The translations under genes were made by a program, and so were the position numbers. A stretch of 64,000 nucleotides of DNA from assembly GCF_004768545.1 (NCBI RefSeq), contig NZ_CP038634.1, positions 1,240,001-1,304,000 on the forward strand, given 5' to 3'. The notes beneath the pieces are model-generated. The model did no database searches. It saw nothing but the letters and a program-made list of their open reading frames with translations, and was not told where the DNA came from. Within the stretch, counting starts at the first letter, position 1; each line of letters begins with the position of its first letter. Of the stretch, positions 26,104 through 34,742 are shown one piece after another. Source of the DNA: Cupriavidus oxalaticus. Its GTDB lineage: Bacteria; Pseudomonadota; Gammaproteobacteria; Burkholderiales; Burkholderiaceae.

Positions 26104-27654
26104 ATGTCCAGCCAACCTTCCACTTCCGGCGCGCCAGCGCCAACGCTGCGCCGCACGCTGCGCGCCCGCCATCTCACCATGATCGCCATCGGCGGCTCGA
26201 TCGGCACCGGACTGTTCGTGGCGTCGGGCGCCACCATCGCGCAGGCCGGGCCCGGCGGCGCGCTGGCCGCCTACATCCTGATCGGCGCGATGGTGTATTT
26301 CCTGATGACCAGCCTGGGCGAACTGGCCGCGTACATGCCGGTATCGGGATCGTTCGCCACCTACGGCGCGCGCTATGTCGACGAAGGCTTCGGCTTCGCG
26401 CTGGGGTGGAACTACTGGTACAACTGGGCGGTGACCATCGCGGTGGAACTGGCCGCGGCGCAGCTGGTGATGCTGTACTGGTTCCCCGACACGCCAGGCG
26501 TGCTGTGGAGTGCGCTGTTCCTCGGGCTGATGTTCGCGCTCAATGCCATCTCGGTGCGCGGCTTCGGCGAGGCCGAGTACTGGTGCGCGCTGGTCAAGGT
26601 GGTGACGGTGATCGCCTTCATCGGCATCGGCACGCTGATGATCTTCGGCATCATGCGCGGCGACATGCCGGCCACGGACGGCCTGGCCAACCTGACCCTT
26701 GGCGATGCGCCCTTCGTCGGCGGGCTGCCGGCGCTGATCGGCGTGGCCATGATTGCCGGCTTCTCATTCCAGGGCACCGAGCTGATCGGCGTGGCCGCCG
26801 GCGAATCGGCCGACCCGGCGAAGAACATCCCGCGCGCGGTGCGGCAGGTGTTCTGGCGCATCCTGCTGTTCTATGTGCTGGCGATCCTGATCATCGGCAT
26901 CCTGATCCCCTACACCGACCCCAGCCTGCTCAAGAGCGACGTGCAGACCCCGGGCGTGAGCCCGTTCACGCTGGTGTTCCGCCATGCGGGCCTGGCCTTT
27001 GCCGCCGGCGTGATGAACGCGGTGATCCTGACCGCGGTGCTGTCGGCCGGCAATTCCGGCATGTACGCCTCGACCCGGATGCTGTACAACCTCGCCACCG
27101 AGGGGCGCGCGCCGCGCATCTTCGCGCGGCTGACGCGCAACGGCGTGCCGCTGGTGGCGCTGCTGGCGACCACCGCGGTGGGCGCGCTGTGCTTCCTCAC
27201 CTCGCTGTTCGAAAGCAAGTCCGTGTACCTGTGGCTGCTGAACCTGTCGGGCATGACCGGCTTCATCGCGTGGCTGGGCATCGCGGTCAGCCACTACCGC
27301 TTCCGCAAGGGCTTCGTCGCGCAGGGCCATGACCTGTCGCGCCTGCCCTACCGTTCGCCATTCTTTCCCTACGGACCGATCTTCGCCTTCGCACTGTGCC
27401 TGATCGTCACGCTGGGCCAGAACTACCAGGCCTTCACCAGCGGCAGGATCGACTGGGTCGGCGTGGCCGCCACCTATATCGGCATCCCGATCTTCCTCGC
27501 GATCTGGGCGGGCTACCGCATCGTGCGCAAGACCCGCTTCGTGCGCTATGCCGAGATGGAATTCCCCGCGCTGCCGGCCGGCGCCAATGGCGTGGCTACG
27601 CGCGCCGCGGTTCCGGTTCCGGTTCCGGTTCCGGTTCCGGTTCCGGGAGAATAG
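26104..27654 (+). CDS. Amino-acid permease, APC superfamily
   Basis: A 516-residue inner-membrane transporter with about twelve hydrophobic segments. It opens with RARHLTMIAIGGSIGTGLFV, the helix-1 signature of the amino-acid transporter family, and has GFSFQGTELIGVAAGES in helix 6, also conserved. The most similar group carries basic or aromatic amino acids, but the substrate cannot be fixed. The ATG at 26104 is chosen over one at 26080. The C-terminus ends in six Val-Pro repeats encoded by a six-unit GGTTCC run; this tail is cytoplasmic and probably dispensable. The 3' end overlaps an antisense toxin-like frame. Confidence 0.88.
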   Translation: MSSQPSTSGAPAPTLRRTLRARHLTMIAIGGSIGTGLFVASGATIAQAGPGGALAAYILIGAMVYFLMTSLGELAAYMPVSGSFATYGARYVDEGFGFALGWNYWYNWAVTIAVELAAAQLVMLYWFPDTPGVLWSALFLGLMFALNAISVRGFGEAEYWCALVKVVTVIAFIGIGTLMIFGIMRGDMPATDGLANLTLGDAPFVGGLPALIGVAMIAGFSFQGTELIGVAAGESADPAKNIPRAVRQVFWRILLFYVLAILIIGILIPYTDPSLLKSDVQTPGVSPFTLVFRHAGLAFAAGVMNAVILTAVLSAGNSGMYASTRMLYNLATEGRAPRIFARLTRNGVPLVALLATTAVGALCFLTSLFESKSVYLWLLNLSGMTGFIAWLGIAVSHYRFRKGFVAQGHDLSRLPYRSPFFPYGPIFAFALCLIVTLGQNYQAFTSGRIDWVGVAATYIGIPIFLAIWAGYRIVRKTRFVRYAEMEFPALPAGANGVATRAAVPVPVPVPVPVPGE

Positions 27655-27896
27655 GGGCCAGTCCCGCGGATGGCACTGTGCCGCCCGTCCCCGGGCGGCC
27701 GCACGCTATGCTTGAGGCAGGCGCGCGGCGCGCCGACCAGGCCGTGGTCGCGGCATCGTGCAGGCAAGGCCTCGTCGCGCGCCAGCAATTCGATGGTGGC
27801 GGAAAGTTCGTTTTTCTGGCCCTGCAACGCCGACCGGTAAGGGCCTTTCAATTCGCGTTTGTAGTCTCGTCTGAACTGGCTCGTCAGTTCATTCAT
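27546..27896 (-). pseudogene. YafQ-type toxin, decayed C-terminus
   Basis: The first 55 residues, including RRDYKRELKG, LSATIELLARDEALPARCRDHGL, match the start of YafQ/RelE-type mRNA interferases, which are about 90 residues long. After VGAPRACLKHSVRP the sequence leaves the family: the conserved D-W pair before the final histidine region reads A-P, and the closing L-x-L-I-Y strand is missing. The frame then runs on through the Gly-Thr repeat into the antisense of the permease gene. The ATG at 27896 overlaps the end of the antitoxin gene. I judge the toxin inactive. Confidence 0.65.
27609..27644. repeat. Hexanucleotide (GGTTCC)6 repeat
   Basis: Six exact copies of GGTTCC lie within the last codons of the permease gene, coding Val-Pro six times. 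Gain or loss of a unit keeps the reading frame. On the other strand the same run codes Gly-Thr repeats at the end of the toxin-like frame. Confidence 0.95.
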
Positions 27897-28155
27897 CCTC
27901 ATCGTTGAGATCCGCCATCAACGCCGCCACGGACCCGAATTTGCGCAGGCCGCCGGCCCGCGCTTCTTTCAGCGCGGCAATGGTTGCAGGGTTCGGAGTT
28001 ATCAGCCCCGAAGGCAAAGCCTGCTCCAGCGCGATGCGGGTCAACAGCATGCGGACGGCGTCGGAAACGGTCAAACCCATTGCTTCCAGCACGGCCGCGG
28101 CCTCTTCCTTGATTTGCTGATCGATCCGGGCACGAACGAAAGTCGAGGCGGACAT
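27889..28155 (-). CDS. RelB/DinJ-family antitoxin
   Basis: An 88-residue protein. The N-terminal FVRARIDQQIKEEAAAVLEA plus GLTVSDAVRMLLTRIA is the ribbon-helix-helix DNA-binding part of RelB/DinJ antitoxins, and the acidic C-terminus (LMADLNDEDE) is the usual toxin-binding tail. Its stop overlaps the start of the toxin-like frame by 8 bases, the standard TA arrangement. The antitoxin looks intact while its toxin does not. Confidence 0.82.
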   Translation of the reverse strand: MSASTFVRARIDQQIKEEAAAVLEAMGLTVSDAVRMLLTRIALEQALPSGLITPNPATIAALKEARAGGLRKFGSVAALMADLNDEDE

Positions 28156-28220
28156 GGCAGGCTCCTGCGGACAATAACGAAGTGGACGAGCAACTACTTG
28201 TTGGGCGGCCGCGAGGCAGG

Positions 28221-28766
28221 CTACATGCCGTTGTCGCCTTCGACCTTGCCTACCGATATCTTGATCCCGCCTGCGATGGCGGTGCGCAAGCCGTGGACGG
28301 CATACGTCTGCTCAGCATCGCCCTTCAGGTTGCGCACCCAGAGTTGCGCGAACAGACCATCCTTGCGTGAATAGCCGCCGAACCAGTCGATCAGGCGCCC
28401 GATAAAGCATTGGCGGCCAACCCAGACTGGCATATCCCTCACGATTTCATAGGCGTAGTGGCCCGCGCCGTAGCTTTAGTAGGCATCGCGGTCGTCGTCC
28501 TTGACCGTGTCGGGGACGGGGCACAAGGGCTTGTCCTGCGGCGGGCCTACATCGCGAGCGACTTCGCTGCTCACTTGAGCAAGCGCTCTCGTCATGGCCG
28601 CATGCAAGGCGCTGTCCAGCCTCGTCACCGTACCCTTCGCCTCGTCCTTCTGAACCTTGGGGACGGATAACCGGTAGCGGTAGTGCTGGGCACTTCGCCA
28701 ACGACAAACTGCCATTGCCCGAGGCTGGCTAGATGCCGTGCTGCCGCAACTGGCCGCCAGGTTCAA
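28221..28766 (-). pseudogene. Hypothetical gene interrupted by an in-frame stop
   Basis: Two open segments in the same frame are separated only by TAA at 28476-28478. The upstream part (TTG at 28766 or ATG at 28715) ends VKDDDRDAY; the downstream part continues SYGAGHYAYEIVRDMPVWVG and GRLIDWFGGYSRKDGLFAQLWVR, which looks protein-like. Read through, they give one polypeptide of about 180 residues. I do not recognise the family. It may be a gene killed by a point mutation, or two small genes; the second part lacks a good ATG with a ribosome-binding site at its head. Confidence 0.45.
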
Positions 28767-29140
28767 CGGCGCGCAGGTGATCGGGTCGGGATCTTACCTT
28801 GCCATGCACTGCGCCCGATCCAATAGGGCGGCCGCGGCTTCCCCTGCCACGTGTCTTTTATCTGCGGCAAGGCGCCCCTCGCCGGGACGGCATTCATGTG
28901 CCCTGTTCCGCATATTGCAGCTTCCCTCTGCCTACCCGCCAGCATGTCTACCCGCCTCGCTCTTTCGGGAAAACGAATGTTGACAATCACCAAACCGTGA
29001 TCTACAACATCGTCTACACACCAAACAGATTTTGTAGACAATTTAGTAGACAGCACAGCAAGCAATCCCATGGCGCACGAAAGAGCCAGACAGCCGCACG
29101 TTCGCCTATCGTCAAGACAACCATCTGCCAGGAGACTCAG
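28767..29140. other. Upstream region of the NCS1 operon
   Basis: A 374-base gap without a convincing gene. The first 200 bases are ordinary GC-rich sequence; from 28975 it becomes AT-rich and holds repeated TCTACA/TGTAGA half-sites described separately. It ends in the AGGAG of the transporter gene at 29141. Confidence 0.5.
29001..29051. promoter_or_regulatory. Cluster of TCTACA/TGTAGA half-sites (likely operator)
   Basis: Four half-sites occur within 51 bases: TCTACA at 29001 and 29013, TGTAGA at 29033, and GTAGAC at 29046. GTCTACA (29012-29018) and TGTAGAC (29033-29039) form a perfect inverted repeat; TTGTAGACAA is itself nearly palindromic. The site is 90-140 bases before an operon that ends with a GntR-family regulator gene, which is the likely reader. 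Confidence 0.5.
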
Positions 29141-30673
29141 ATGATGCAAACGACCGTAACGCCAGATGCGACCGCCGGCGCGCAGCAGGCGGGGCATGCC
29201 GCACACGGCAATGCCCTGATCAAGCCCACCTACGACGAGCGGCTGACCAACGAGGACCTGGCGCCGCTGCGCAAGCAGACCTGGGGCACCTACAACATCT
29301 TTGCCTTCTGGATGTCCGACGTGCACAGCGTGGGCGGCTACATCACCGCCGGCAGCCTGTTCGCGCTTGGGCTGACCAGCTGGCAGGTGCTGGTATCGCT
29401 GCTGGTCGGGATCGTGATCGTGCAGTTTTTCTGCAACCTGGTGGCCAAGCCCAGCCAGGTGACCGGTACGCCCTACCCGGTGATCTGCCGGGCCTCGTTC
29501 GGCGTGCTCGGCGCGAATATCCCGGCCATCATCCGCGGACTGATCGCGGTGGCGTGGTACGGCATCCAGACCTACCTTGCGTCCAGCGCCTTCCTGGTGC
29601 TGGCGCTGCACTTCTTCCCATCGCTGGCGCCATATGCCGACGTCAAGCTGCACGGCCTCGCCGGGCTGTCGACGCTGGGCTGGGCTGCGTTCATGGTGCT
29701 GTGGGTGCTGCAGGCGCTGGTCTTCTGGACCGGCATGGAGACCATCCGCAAGTTCATCGACTGGGCCGGCCCGGCGGTGTACGTGGTAATGATCGCGCTG
29801 GCGATCTGGCTGGTGAACAAGGCCGGCTGGGAAAACGTCAACTTCACGCTGAGCTTCGTCAAGTACACCGGCTGGGAAGCGGTGCCGGTGATGCTGAGCG
29901 CGATCGCACTGGTGGTGTCGTATTTCTCCGGCCCGATGCTGAACTTCGGCGACTTCTCGCGCTATGCCAAGGATTTCAAGTCGGTCAAGCGCGGCAACTT
30001 CTGGGGCCTGCCGGTCAACTTCCTGGGCTTCTCGCTGCTGACCGTGATCACCACCTCGGCTACGCTGCCGGTGTTCGGCAAGCTGATCACCGACCCGGTT
30101 GAGACGGTGAGCCATATCGACAGCACCTTCGCCATGCTGCTGGGCGCCTTCACCTTCATGACCGCGACCATCGGCATCAACATCGTCGCCAACTTCGTAT
30201 CGCCGGCGTTCGATTTCTCCAATGTGTCGCCCAAGCACATCAGCTGGCGCACGGGCGGCATGATCGCCGCGGTGGCCTCGATCTTCATCACGCCCTGGAA
30301 CCTGTACAACAACCCGGCCGTGATCCACTACACGCTGGATGTGCTGGGCGCCTTCATCGGCCCGCTGTTCGGCATCCTGATCGCCGACTACTACCTGGTG
30401 CGGCGCCAGCACGTGGAAGTCGATGACCTGTACACGCTGAACCCGCGCGGCCGCTACTGGTACCGCAACGGCTTCAACCCGGCGGCGGTGGCCACCATGA
30501 TCCCCGCGGCCATCATCCCGATCCTGTGCGTGGTGGTGCCGGCCTGGCAGGCTGCGGCCAACTACAGCTGGTTCATCGGCATGGGCATCGCGCTGGTGCT
30601 GTACCGCCAGCTGGCACCGCGCATGATGCCGGGCCACCTGGCCGCGCCCGCCGCTGCCTCCAGCCAGGCTTGA
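29141..30673 (+). CDS. NCS1-family nucleobase/allantoin:cation symporter
   Basis: A 510-residue transporter with about twelve membrane segments, of the NCS1 family that imports purines, pyrimidines, hydantoins or allantoin with a cation. Family segments include YNIFAFWMSDVHSVGGY in helix 1, GTPYPVICRASFGVLGAN, and PMLNFGDFSRYAKDFKSVK. The ATG at 29141 follows AGGAG at 7-base spacing (a second ATG is at 29144). A racemase gene follows by 45 bases, then allantoinase, so allantoin or a related hydantoin is the probable cargo. Confidence 0.87.
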   Translation: MMQTTVTPDATAGAQQAGHAAHGNALIKPTYDERLTNEDLAPLRKQTWGTYNIFAFWMSDVHSVGGYITAGSLFALGLTSWQVLVSLLVGIVIVQFFCNLVAKPSQVTGTPYPVICRASFGVLGANIPAIIRGLIAVAWYGIQTYLASSAFLVLALHFFPSLAPYADVKLHGLAGLSTLGWAAFMVLWVLQALVFWTGMETIRKFIDWAGPAVYVVMIALAIWLVNKAGWENVNFTLSFVKYTGWEAVPVMLSAIALVVSYFSGPMLNFGDFSRYAKDFKSVKRGNFWGLPVNFLGFSLLTVITTSATLPVFGKLITDPVETVSHIDSTFAMLLGAFTFMTATIGINIVANFVSPAFDFSNVSPKHISWRTGGMIAAVASIFITPWNLYNNPAVIHYTLDVLGAFIGPLFGILIADYYLVRRQHVEVDDLYTLNPRGRYWYRNGFNPAAVATMIPAAIIPILCVVVPAWQAAANYSWFIGMGIALVLYRQLAPRMMPGHLAAPAAASSQA

Positions 30674-30718
30674 AACGACATCACTCCTTCGACAGCATCC
30701 ATCCCAGAGCCGCGTCCC

Positions 30719-31453
30719 ATGAAGCTGAAGATCATCAACCCCAATACCACCGAAAGCATGACCGAGAAGATCGGCCAGTGCGCCCGCGCCGTGGCCGAGC
30801 AGGGCACGCGCATCAGCGCGGTCAGCCCGCGCATGGGCCCGGCCTCGATCGAGAGCCACTATGACGAGGCGCTGTCGGTGCCCGGCATCCTCGACGAGAT
30901 CCTTGCCGGCGAACAGGAAGGCGTGGACGGCTACGTCATCGCCTGCTTCGGCGACCCCGGCCTGTACGCGGCGCGCGAGGTGGCGCGCGGCCCGGTGATC
31001 GGCATCGCCGAGGCGGCGATGCACATGGCCAGCATGGTCGGCAGCAGCTTCAGCGTGGTGACCACACTGGCGCGCACCTGCAATATCGCCTGGCACCTGG
31101 CCGAGCGCTATGGCATGAAGCGCTTCTGCAGCAACGTGCGCGCCTGCGACCTGCCGGTGCTCGACCTGGAGCGCCCCGGCTCGGACGCGCGCCGCATCAT
31201 CACCGAGGCCTGCCGCCGCGCGCTGGTGGAAGACCGCAGCGAATGCATCGTGCTCGGCTGCGCCGGCATGACCGACCTGTGCGACGAAATCGCCGACGCC
31301 ATCGGCGCGCCGGTGATCGACGGCGTGACGTGCGCGGTCAAGCTGGCCGAGGCGATGGTCTCGGTGCGGCTGGCCACCAGCAAGCGCGGCGACTGGGCGC
31401 GGCCGCTGCCCAAGGCGTATGCCGGCATGCTGGCGCCGTATGCGCTGAACTGA
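30719..31453 (+). CDS. Allantoin/hydantoin racemase, Asp/Glu racemase family
   Basis: A 244-residue cofactor-independent racemase. It starts KLKIINPNTTESMTEKIG, typical of hydantoin/allantoin racemases, and has the two catalytic cysteines C76 (IACFGDPG) and C181 (LGCAGM), at the positions expected for this group. It would interconvert the R and S forms of allantoin or a 5-substituted hydantoin so that a stereospecific hydrolase can use both. The gene lies between the NCS1 transporter and the allantoinase, all in the same direction. Confidence 0.87.
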   Translation: MKLKIINPNTTESMTEKIGQCARAVAEQGTRISAVSPRMGPASIESHYDEALSVPGILDEILAGEQEGVDGYVIACFGDPGLYAAREVARGPVIGIAEAAMHMASMVGSSFSVVTTLARTCNIAWHLAERYGMKRFCSNVRACDLPVLDLERPGSDARRIITEACRRALVEDRSECIVLGCAGMTDLCDEIADAIGAPVIDGVTCAVKLAEAMVSVRLATSKRGDWARPLPKAYAGMLAPYALN

Positions 31454-31485
31454 CGTTTCCAGAACCTCTTACCTTATCGCGCAAC

Positions 31486-32475
31486 ATGCTCCAGACACGT
31501 TATCCCCGCGACCTGACCGGCTACGGTGCCCAGCCTCCCCACGCGCGCTGGCCGGGCGGCGCGCGCATCGCCGTGCAGTTCGTCCTCAACTACGAAGAAG
31601 GCGGCGAGAACTGCGTGCTGCACGGCGACGCCGCCTCCGAGCAGTTCCTCTCCGAGATCGTCGGCGCCGCAGCCTATCCCGACCGCCACATGAGCATGGA
31701 GGGCATCTATGAATACGGCTCGCGCGCGGGCGTCTGGCGCATCCTGCGAGAGTTCGAGAAGCGCGGCCTGCCGCTGACCATCTTCGGGGTGTCGATGGCG
31801 CTGCAGCGCCATCCGGAGCTGACGCGAGCGTTCGTCGAGCTGGGCCACGAGATCGCCTGCCACGGCTGGCGCTGGATCCACTACCAGAACATCGACGAGG
31901 CCACCGAGCGCGAGCACATGCGCATCGGCATGCAGATCATCAAGGAGCTGACCGGCGAGCTGCCGCTTGGCTGGTACACCGGGCGCGACAGCCCCAACAC
32001 GCGCCGGCTGGTGGTCGAGCACGGCGGCTTGCTGTACGACTCCGACTACTACGGCGACGACCTGCCCTTCTGGACCGAGGTGGAAGTCACCGGCGGCGAG
32101 AAGAAGCCGCACCTGGTGGTGCCGTACACGCTGGACTCGAACGACATGCGCTTTGCCACGCCGCAAGGTTTCAACACCGGCGAGCAGTTCTTCCAGTACC
32201 TGAAGGATTCGTTCGACGTCCTCTACGAGGAAGGCGATCCCGCAGGACAGGACAGCCCCAAGATGCTGTCGATCGGCATGCACTGCCGGCTGCTCGGCCG
32301 CCCCGGCCGCTTCCGCGCGCTGCAGCGCTTCCTCGACTATGTGCAGGGCCATGACAAGGTGTGGATCTGCCGCCGTGTCGACATCGCGCGGCACTGGGCG
32401 CAGGCGCATCCGTTCCGCCCCGCGACGGCTGGCGCTGCCGTTGCCAACCCGGTGAAGGAAGCCGCGACGGCCTGA
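31486..32475 (+). CDS. puuE: Allantoinase, PuuE type (polysaccharide-deacetylase fold)
   Basis: A 329-residue protein of the polysaccharide-deacetylase fold whose PuuE branch opens the allantoin ring to allantoate without the metal centre of classic allantoinase. PuuE-like segments are LTGYGAQPPHARWPGGARIA, VQFVLNYEEGGEN, and GHEIACHGWRWIHYQ. The ATG at 31486 starts the conserved region and lies 32 bases after the racemase stop. No allantoate-processing gene follows in this window, so the later steps must be elsewhere. Confidence 0.87.
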   Translation: MLQTRYPRDLTGYGAQPPHARWPGGARIAVQFVLNYEEGGENCVLHGDAASEQFLSEIVGAAAYPDRHMSMEGIYEYGSRAGVWRILREFEKRGLPLTIFGVSMALQRHPELTRAFVELGHEIACHGWRWIHYQNIDEATEREHMRIGMQIIKELTGELPLGWYTGRDSPNTRRLVVEHGGLLYDSDYYGDDLPFWTEVEVTGGEKKPHLVVPYTLDSNDMRFATPQGFNTGEQFFQYLKDSFDVLYEEGDPAGQDSPKMLSIGMHCRLLGRPGRFRALQRFLDYVQGHDKVWICRRVDIARHWAQAHPFRPATAGAAVANPVKEAATA

Positions 32476-32564
32476 CCAGGAACGTCCGCGTCGCCATATT
32501 TGTGTACGATATAGCCGTGTTTCGTCGCCACTTCCGGCGACAGCCCGACTGTCCGTACCCTGAT

Positions 32565-33383
32565 ATGGCAACCACATCGAAGAACGCGGCGCCCGGCGCC
32601 GCGGCAAAAGCGCCGCGCCGGCCCGCATCCAAAGCGGCACCGAAAGCCGCACCCAGGCCCGTCCCGCCAGCCACCCCGGAGGAACCGGCCGGCAACGAGT
32701 CCGCCGCCGGCGAGGCCTCCGCCACCGAGGCCATCTACCTTGGCCTGCTGACGGCGATCATGGAGCATCGCCTCCTGGCCGGCACCAAGCTGGTCGAAGA
32801 ACGCCTGTGCGAAGTCACCGGCGCCAGCCGCGCCCGCATCCGGCAGGTGTTCGCCCGCCTCGCGCATGAAAAGCTGGTGACGCTGGTGCCCAACCGCGGC
32901 GCCTTCGTGTCGAGCCCCACCGTCGACGAGGCGCGCGAGGTCTTTCAGGCCCGCCGCGTGGTCGAGCCCGCGCTGGCCGCCGAGCTGGCGCTGGGCGCCA
33001 CGCCGGCCAAGGTCCGCAGCCTGCGCCGCCATGCCATGGAAGAGGACAACGCTCGCGCCCGCGGCGACCGCGCCGCGATGATCCGGCTGTCCGGCGAATT
33101 CCATATCCTGCTGGCCGAGATGGCCGGCAATGCGATCCTGGAAAAACTGATCCGCGAGATGGTTTCGCTCACCTGCCTGATCATCACGCTGTACGACCGC
33201 CCCGGCGCACCCGCATGCGCCGAGCACGAGCACCGCCAGCTGATCGATGCCATCGAGCAGCGCGATGCCGCGCGTGCCAGCGCACTGATGGCCGAGCACC
33301 TCGAGCACATCGAAGGCTCGCTCGACCTGAGCATGCCCGACAGCGGCGCGCCCGACTTCTACAGCATCTTCAGCAAGGGTTGA
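32565..33383 (+). CDS. GntR-family (FadR/FCD) transcriptional regulator
   Basis: A 272-residue regulator with a 50-residue alanine/proline/lysine-rich N-terminal extension, a winged helix (LLAGTKLVEERLCEVTGASR, then RIRQVFARLAHEKLVTLVPN), and a C-terminal FCD ligand domain (EFHILLAEMAGNAILEKLI; histidines in AEHEHRQLIDAI likely bind a metal). It is the last gene of the NCS1-racemase-allantoinase run and probably controls it through the TGTAGA-type sites near 29001-29051. A TTTGTGTACGATATA stretch just upstream of it may be a promoter or second site. Confidence 0.85.
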   Translation: MATTSKNAAPGAAAKAPRRPASKAAPKAAPRPVPPATPEEPAGNESAAGEASATEAIYLGLLTAIMEHRLLAGTKLVEERLCEVTGASRARIRQVFARLAHEKLVTLVPNRGAFVSSPTVDEAREVFQARRVVEPALAAELALGATPAKVRSLRRHAMEEDNARARGDRAAMIRLSGEFHILLAEMAGNAILEKLIREMVSLTCLIITLYDRPGAPACAEHEHRQLIDAIEQRDAARASALMAEHLEHIEGSLDLSMPDSGAPDFYSIFSKG

Positions 33384-33483
33384 TTGAAGCACCCGGTGCG
33401 CCGGCCTGGTATTGCACTCGCCGCATGGCAGCCTAGACTGCGTGGATAACAACCCGCACTTGCAATGCGCCGCAGGGGGTGTC

Positions 33484-33903
33484 ATGGCTGCCACTGCCGA
33501 AACCGTCACAACCCAGCGTCCGCCGCTGGCCTTCGAGCGTCTCTATGCCGATGCCGACGGCGAATCCCACTTCGGCCCGGTTTCCGTGGCCATCACGGAG
33601 AGGCTGTTTGCCCCGCCCGCGCGGGCCTTCTGGATATCGCCGCTGGCCGATGCGGCGCGACAGGGGTTCCTGCTGGTGCCGGCCGGCTGGGTCGGCACGC
33701 TGCACCCGTCGCCGATACGCATGTGGATCTTCGTGCTGGCCGGTGCGATGGAGTTCGAAGCCAGCGATGGCGAGCGCCGGCCGCTTGCCGCGGGCAGTGC
33801 GCTGCTGCTGGAAGACACCACGGGCAAGGGGCACGTCAGCAGGGTTATCGGTACTGACGACGCCACCCTCGCCGCGGTGCAACTGCCCGAAGGCCGCGGC
33901 TGA
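33484..33903 (+). CDS. Cupin-fold protein of unknown function
   Basis: A 139-residue small cupin. The segment LHPSPIRMWIFVLAGAMEFE followed by ASDGERRPLAAGSALLLEDTTGKGH is the cupin barrel, with few of the usual metal-binding histidines. The ATG at 33484 follows AGGGGGT. It might belong to the preceding purine-degradation cluster, since some ureide enzymes are cupins, but it lacks the family features and lies 100 bases after the GntR gene. Confidence 0.62.
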   Translation: MAATAETVTTQRPPLAFERLYADADGESHFGPVSVAITERLFAPPARAFWISPLADAARQGFLLVPAGWVGTLHPSPIRMWIFVLAGAMEFEASDGERRPLAAGSALLLEDTTGKGHVSRVIGTDDATLAAVQLPEGRG

Positions 33904-33911
33904 GGCGCCCG

Positions 33912-34265
33912 ATGGAACCGCCCACCGAACCCGCTACGCCACCAGGGCCCGTACCACCGCTGGTGCCCAGCGGCTACCGCCAGGGCATCATCACCGCCAT
34001 CACGGTGCTGCTGGGCTTTTCATTGGCGTTCTGGCGCTTCTGGGGCTTCGAAAGCCCGGGCCACTGGAACGTGCGCGCGGTGTTCGCCGCGATCTCGCTG
34101 CTGGCGGCAGTCTCGCTGCAGATCGTGGCGCTGTTCCGCGCGCTGCGCATCGAGGACGATGCGGTGGAGGAATATCGCAAGACCGTACGGTGGTTTATCG
34201 CTTCCGCTCTGGCGTTGCTGACGGGACTGGCCGTGGCCATGGTCGACGCGGCGCTGTCTCCCTGA
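33912..34265 (+). CDS. Small membrane protein of unknown function
   Basis: A 117-residue protein with a proline-rich N-terminus and three hydrophobic segments (about residues 26-42, 55-73 and 93-111). A basic/acidic cytoplasmic stretch ALRIEDDAVEEYRKTVR separates the last two. No family is recognised. It starts 8 bases after the cupin gene's stop, so the two are probably one transcript. It is convergent with the DUF427 gene. Confidence 0.6.
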   Translation: MEPPTEPATPPGPVPPLVPSGYRQGIITAITVLLGFSLAFWRFWGFESPGHWNVRAVFAAISLLAAVSLQIVALFRALRIEDDAVEEYRKTVRWFIASALALLTGLAVAMVDAALSP

Positions 34266-34279
34266 CTGCGCCGGCACAT

Positions 34280-34666
34280 TCAATCGCCGATGCCGCCGAT
34301 ATCGATGCTGTCGACGCGATCCGGGTAGAAGGCCACGTGCGACGCAATCGCGGCGACCGCGTCGTAAGGCGTCTCGTAGCTCCATACCGCATTGCGCCCG
34401 CGCTCGCCGGCGGCGGGGATGGAGGGGTAGCTGCAGTCGCCCTTGTAGGGGCAGTAGGTGGCGTGATCGCTGCGTGCGAGCTGCGCCATGTCGACATCGG
34501 CGCGCGGGATGTACTGCACCGGCGCGTAGCTGGCTTCCTGGAGCGTCAGCGCCGCGGTGCTGTCGGCGACAATACGGCCCGCCACCTTCACCACCACTCG
34601 TCCTTGTGTCGGCGTGATAGTGATGGGATGGTCGGGGCCGGGTATCTTGACGGGCTTGCCTGGCAT
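34280..34666 (-). CDS. DUF427-family protein
   Basis: A 128-residue protein. The segment GRIVADSTAALTLQEASYAP followed by VQYIPRADV and TYCPYKGDCSYPSI is the DUF427 pattern, with the conserved cysteines of YCPYKGDCSY. It is soluble with no signal peptide. Function is unknown. It lies downstream of the Bug-type gene (76-base gap) on the same strand but a functional link is not evident. Confidence 0.8.
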   Translation of the reverse strand: MPGKPVKIPGPDHPITITPTQGRVVVKVAGRIVADSTAALTLQEASYAPVQYIPRADVDMAQLARSDHATYCPYKGDCSYPSIPAAGERGRNAVWSYETPYDAVAAIASHVAFYPDRVDSIDIGGIGD

Positions 34667-34742
34667 CTTCGTGCTCCTGCATGGCGGGATCAGGACATTC
34701 TAGGCGCTTGCCGGTTTATGTGCCGCGTGTGTGGTCGCCGGC

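Noticed and set aside
28763..31096. 777-codon open frame on the minus strand
   Set aside because: Antisense to the NCS1 transporter and racemase genes, which have clear motifs and ribosome-binding sites.
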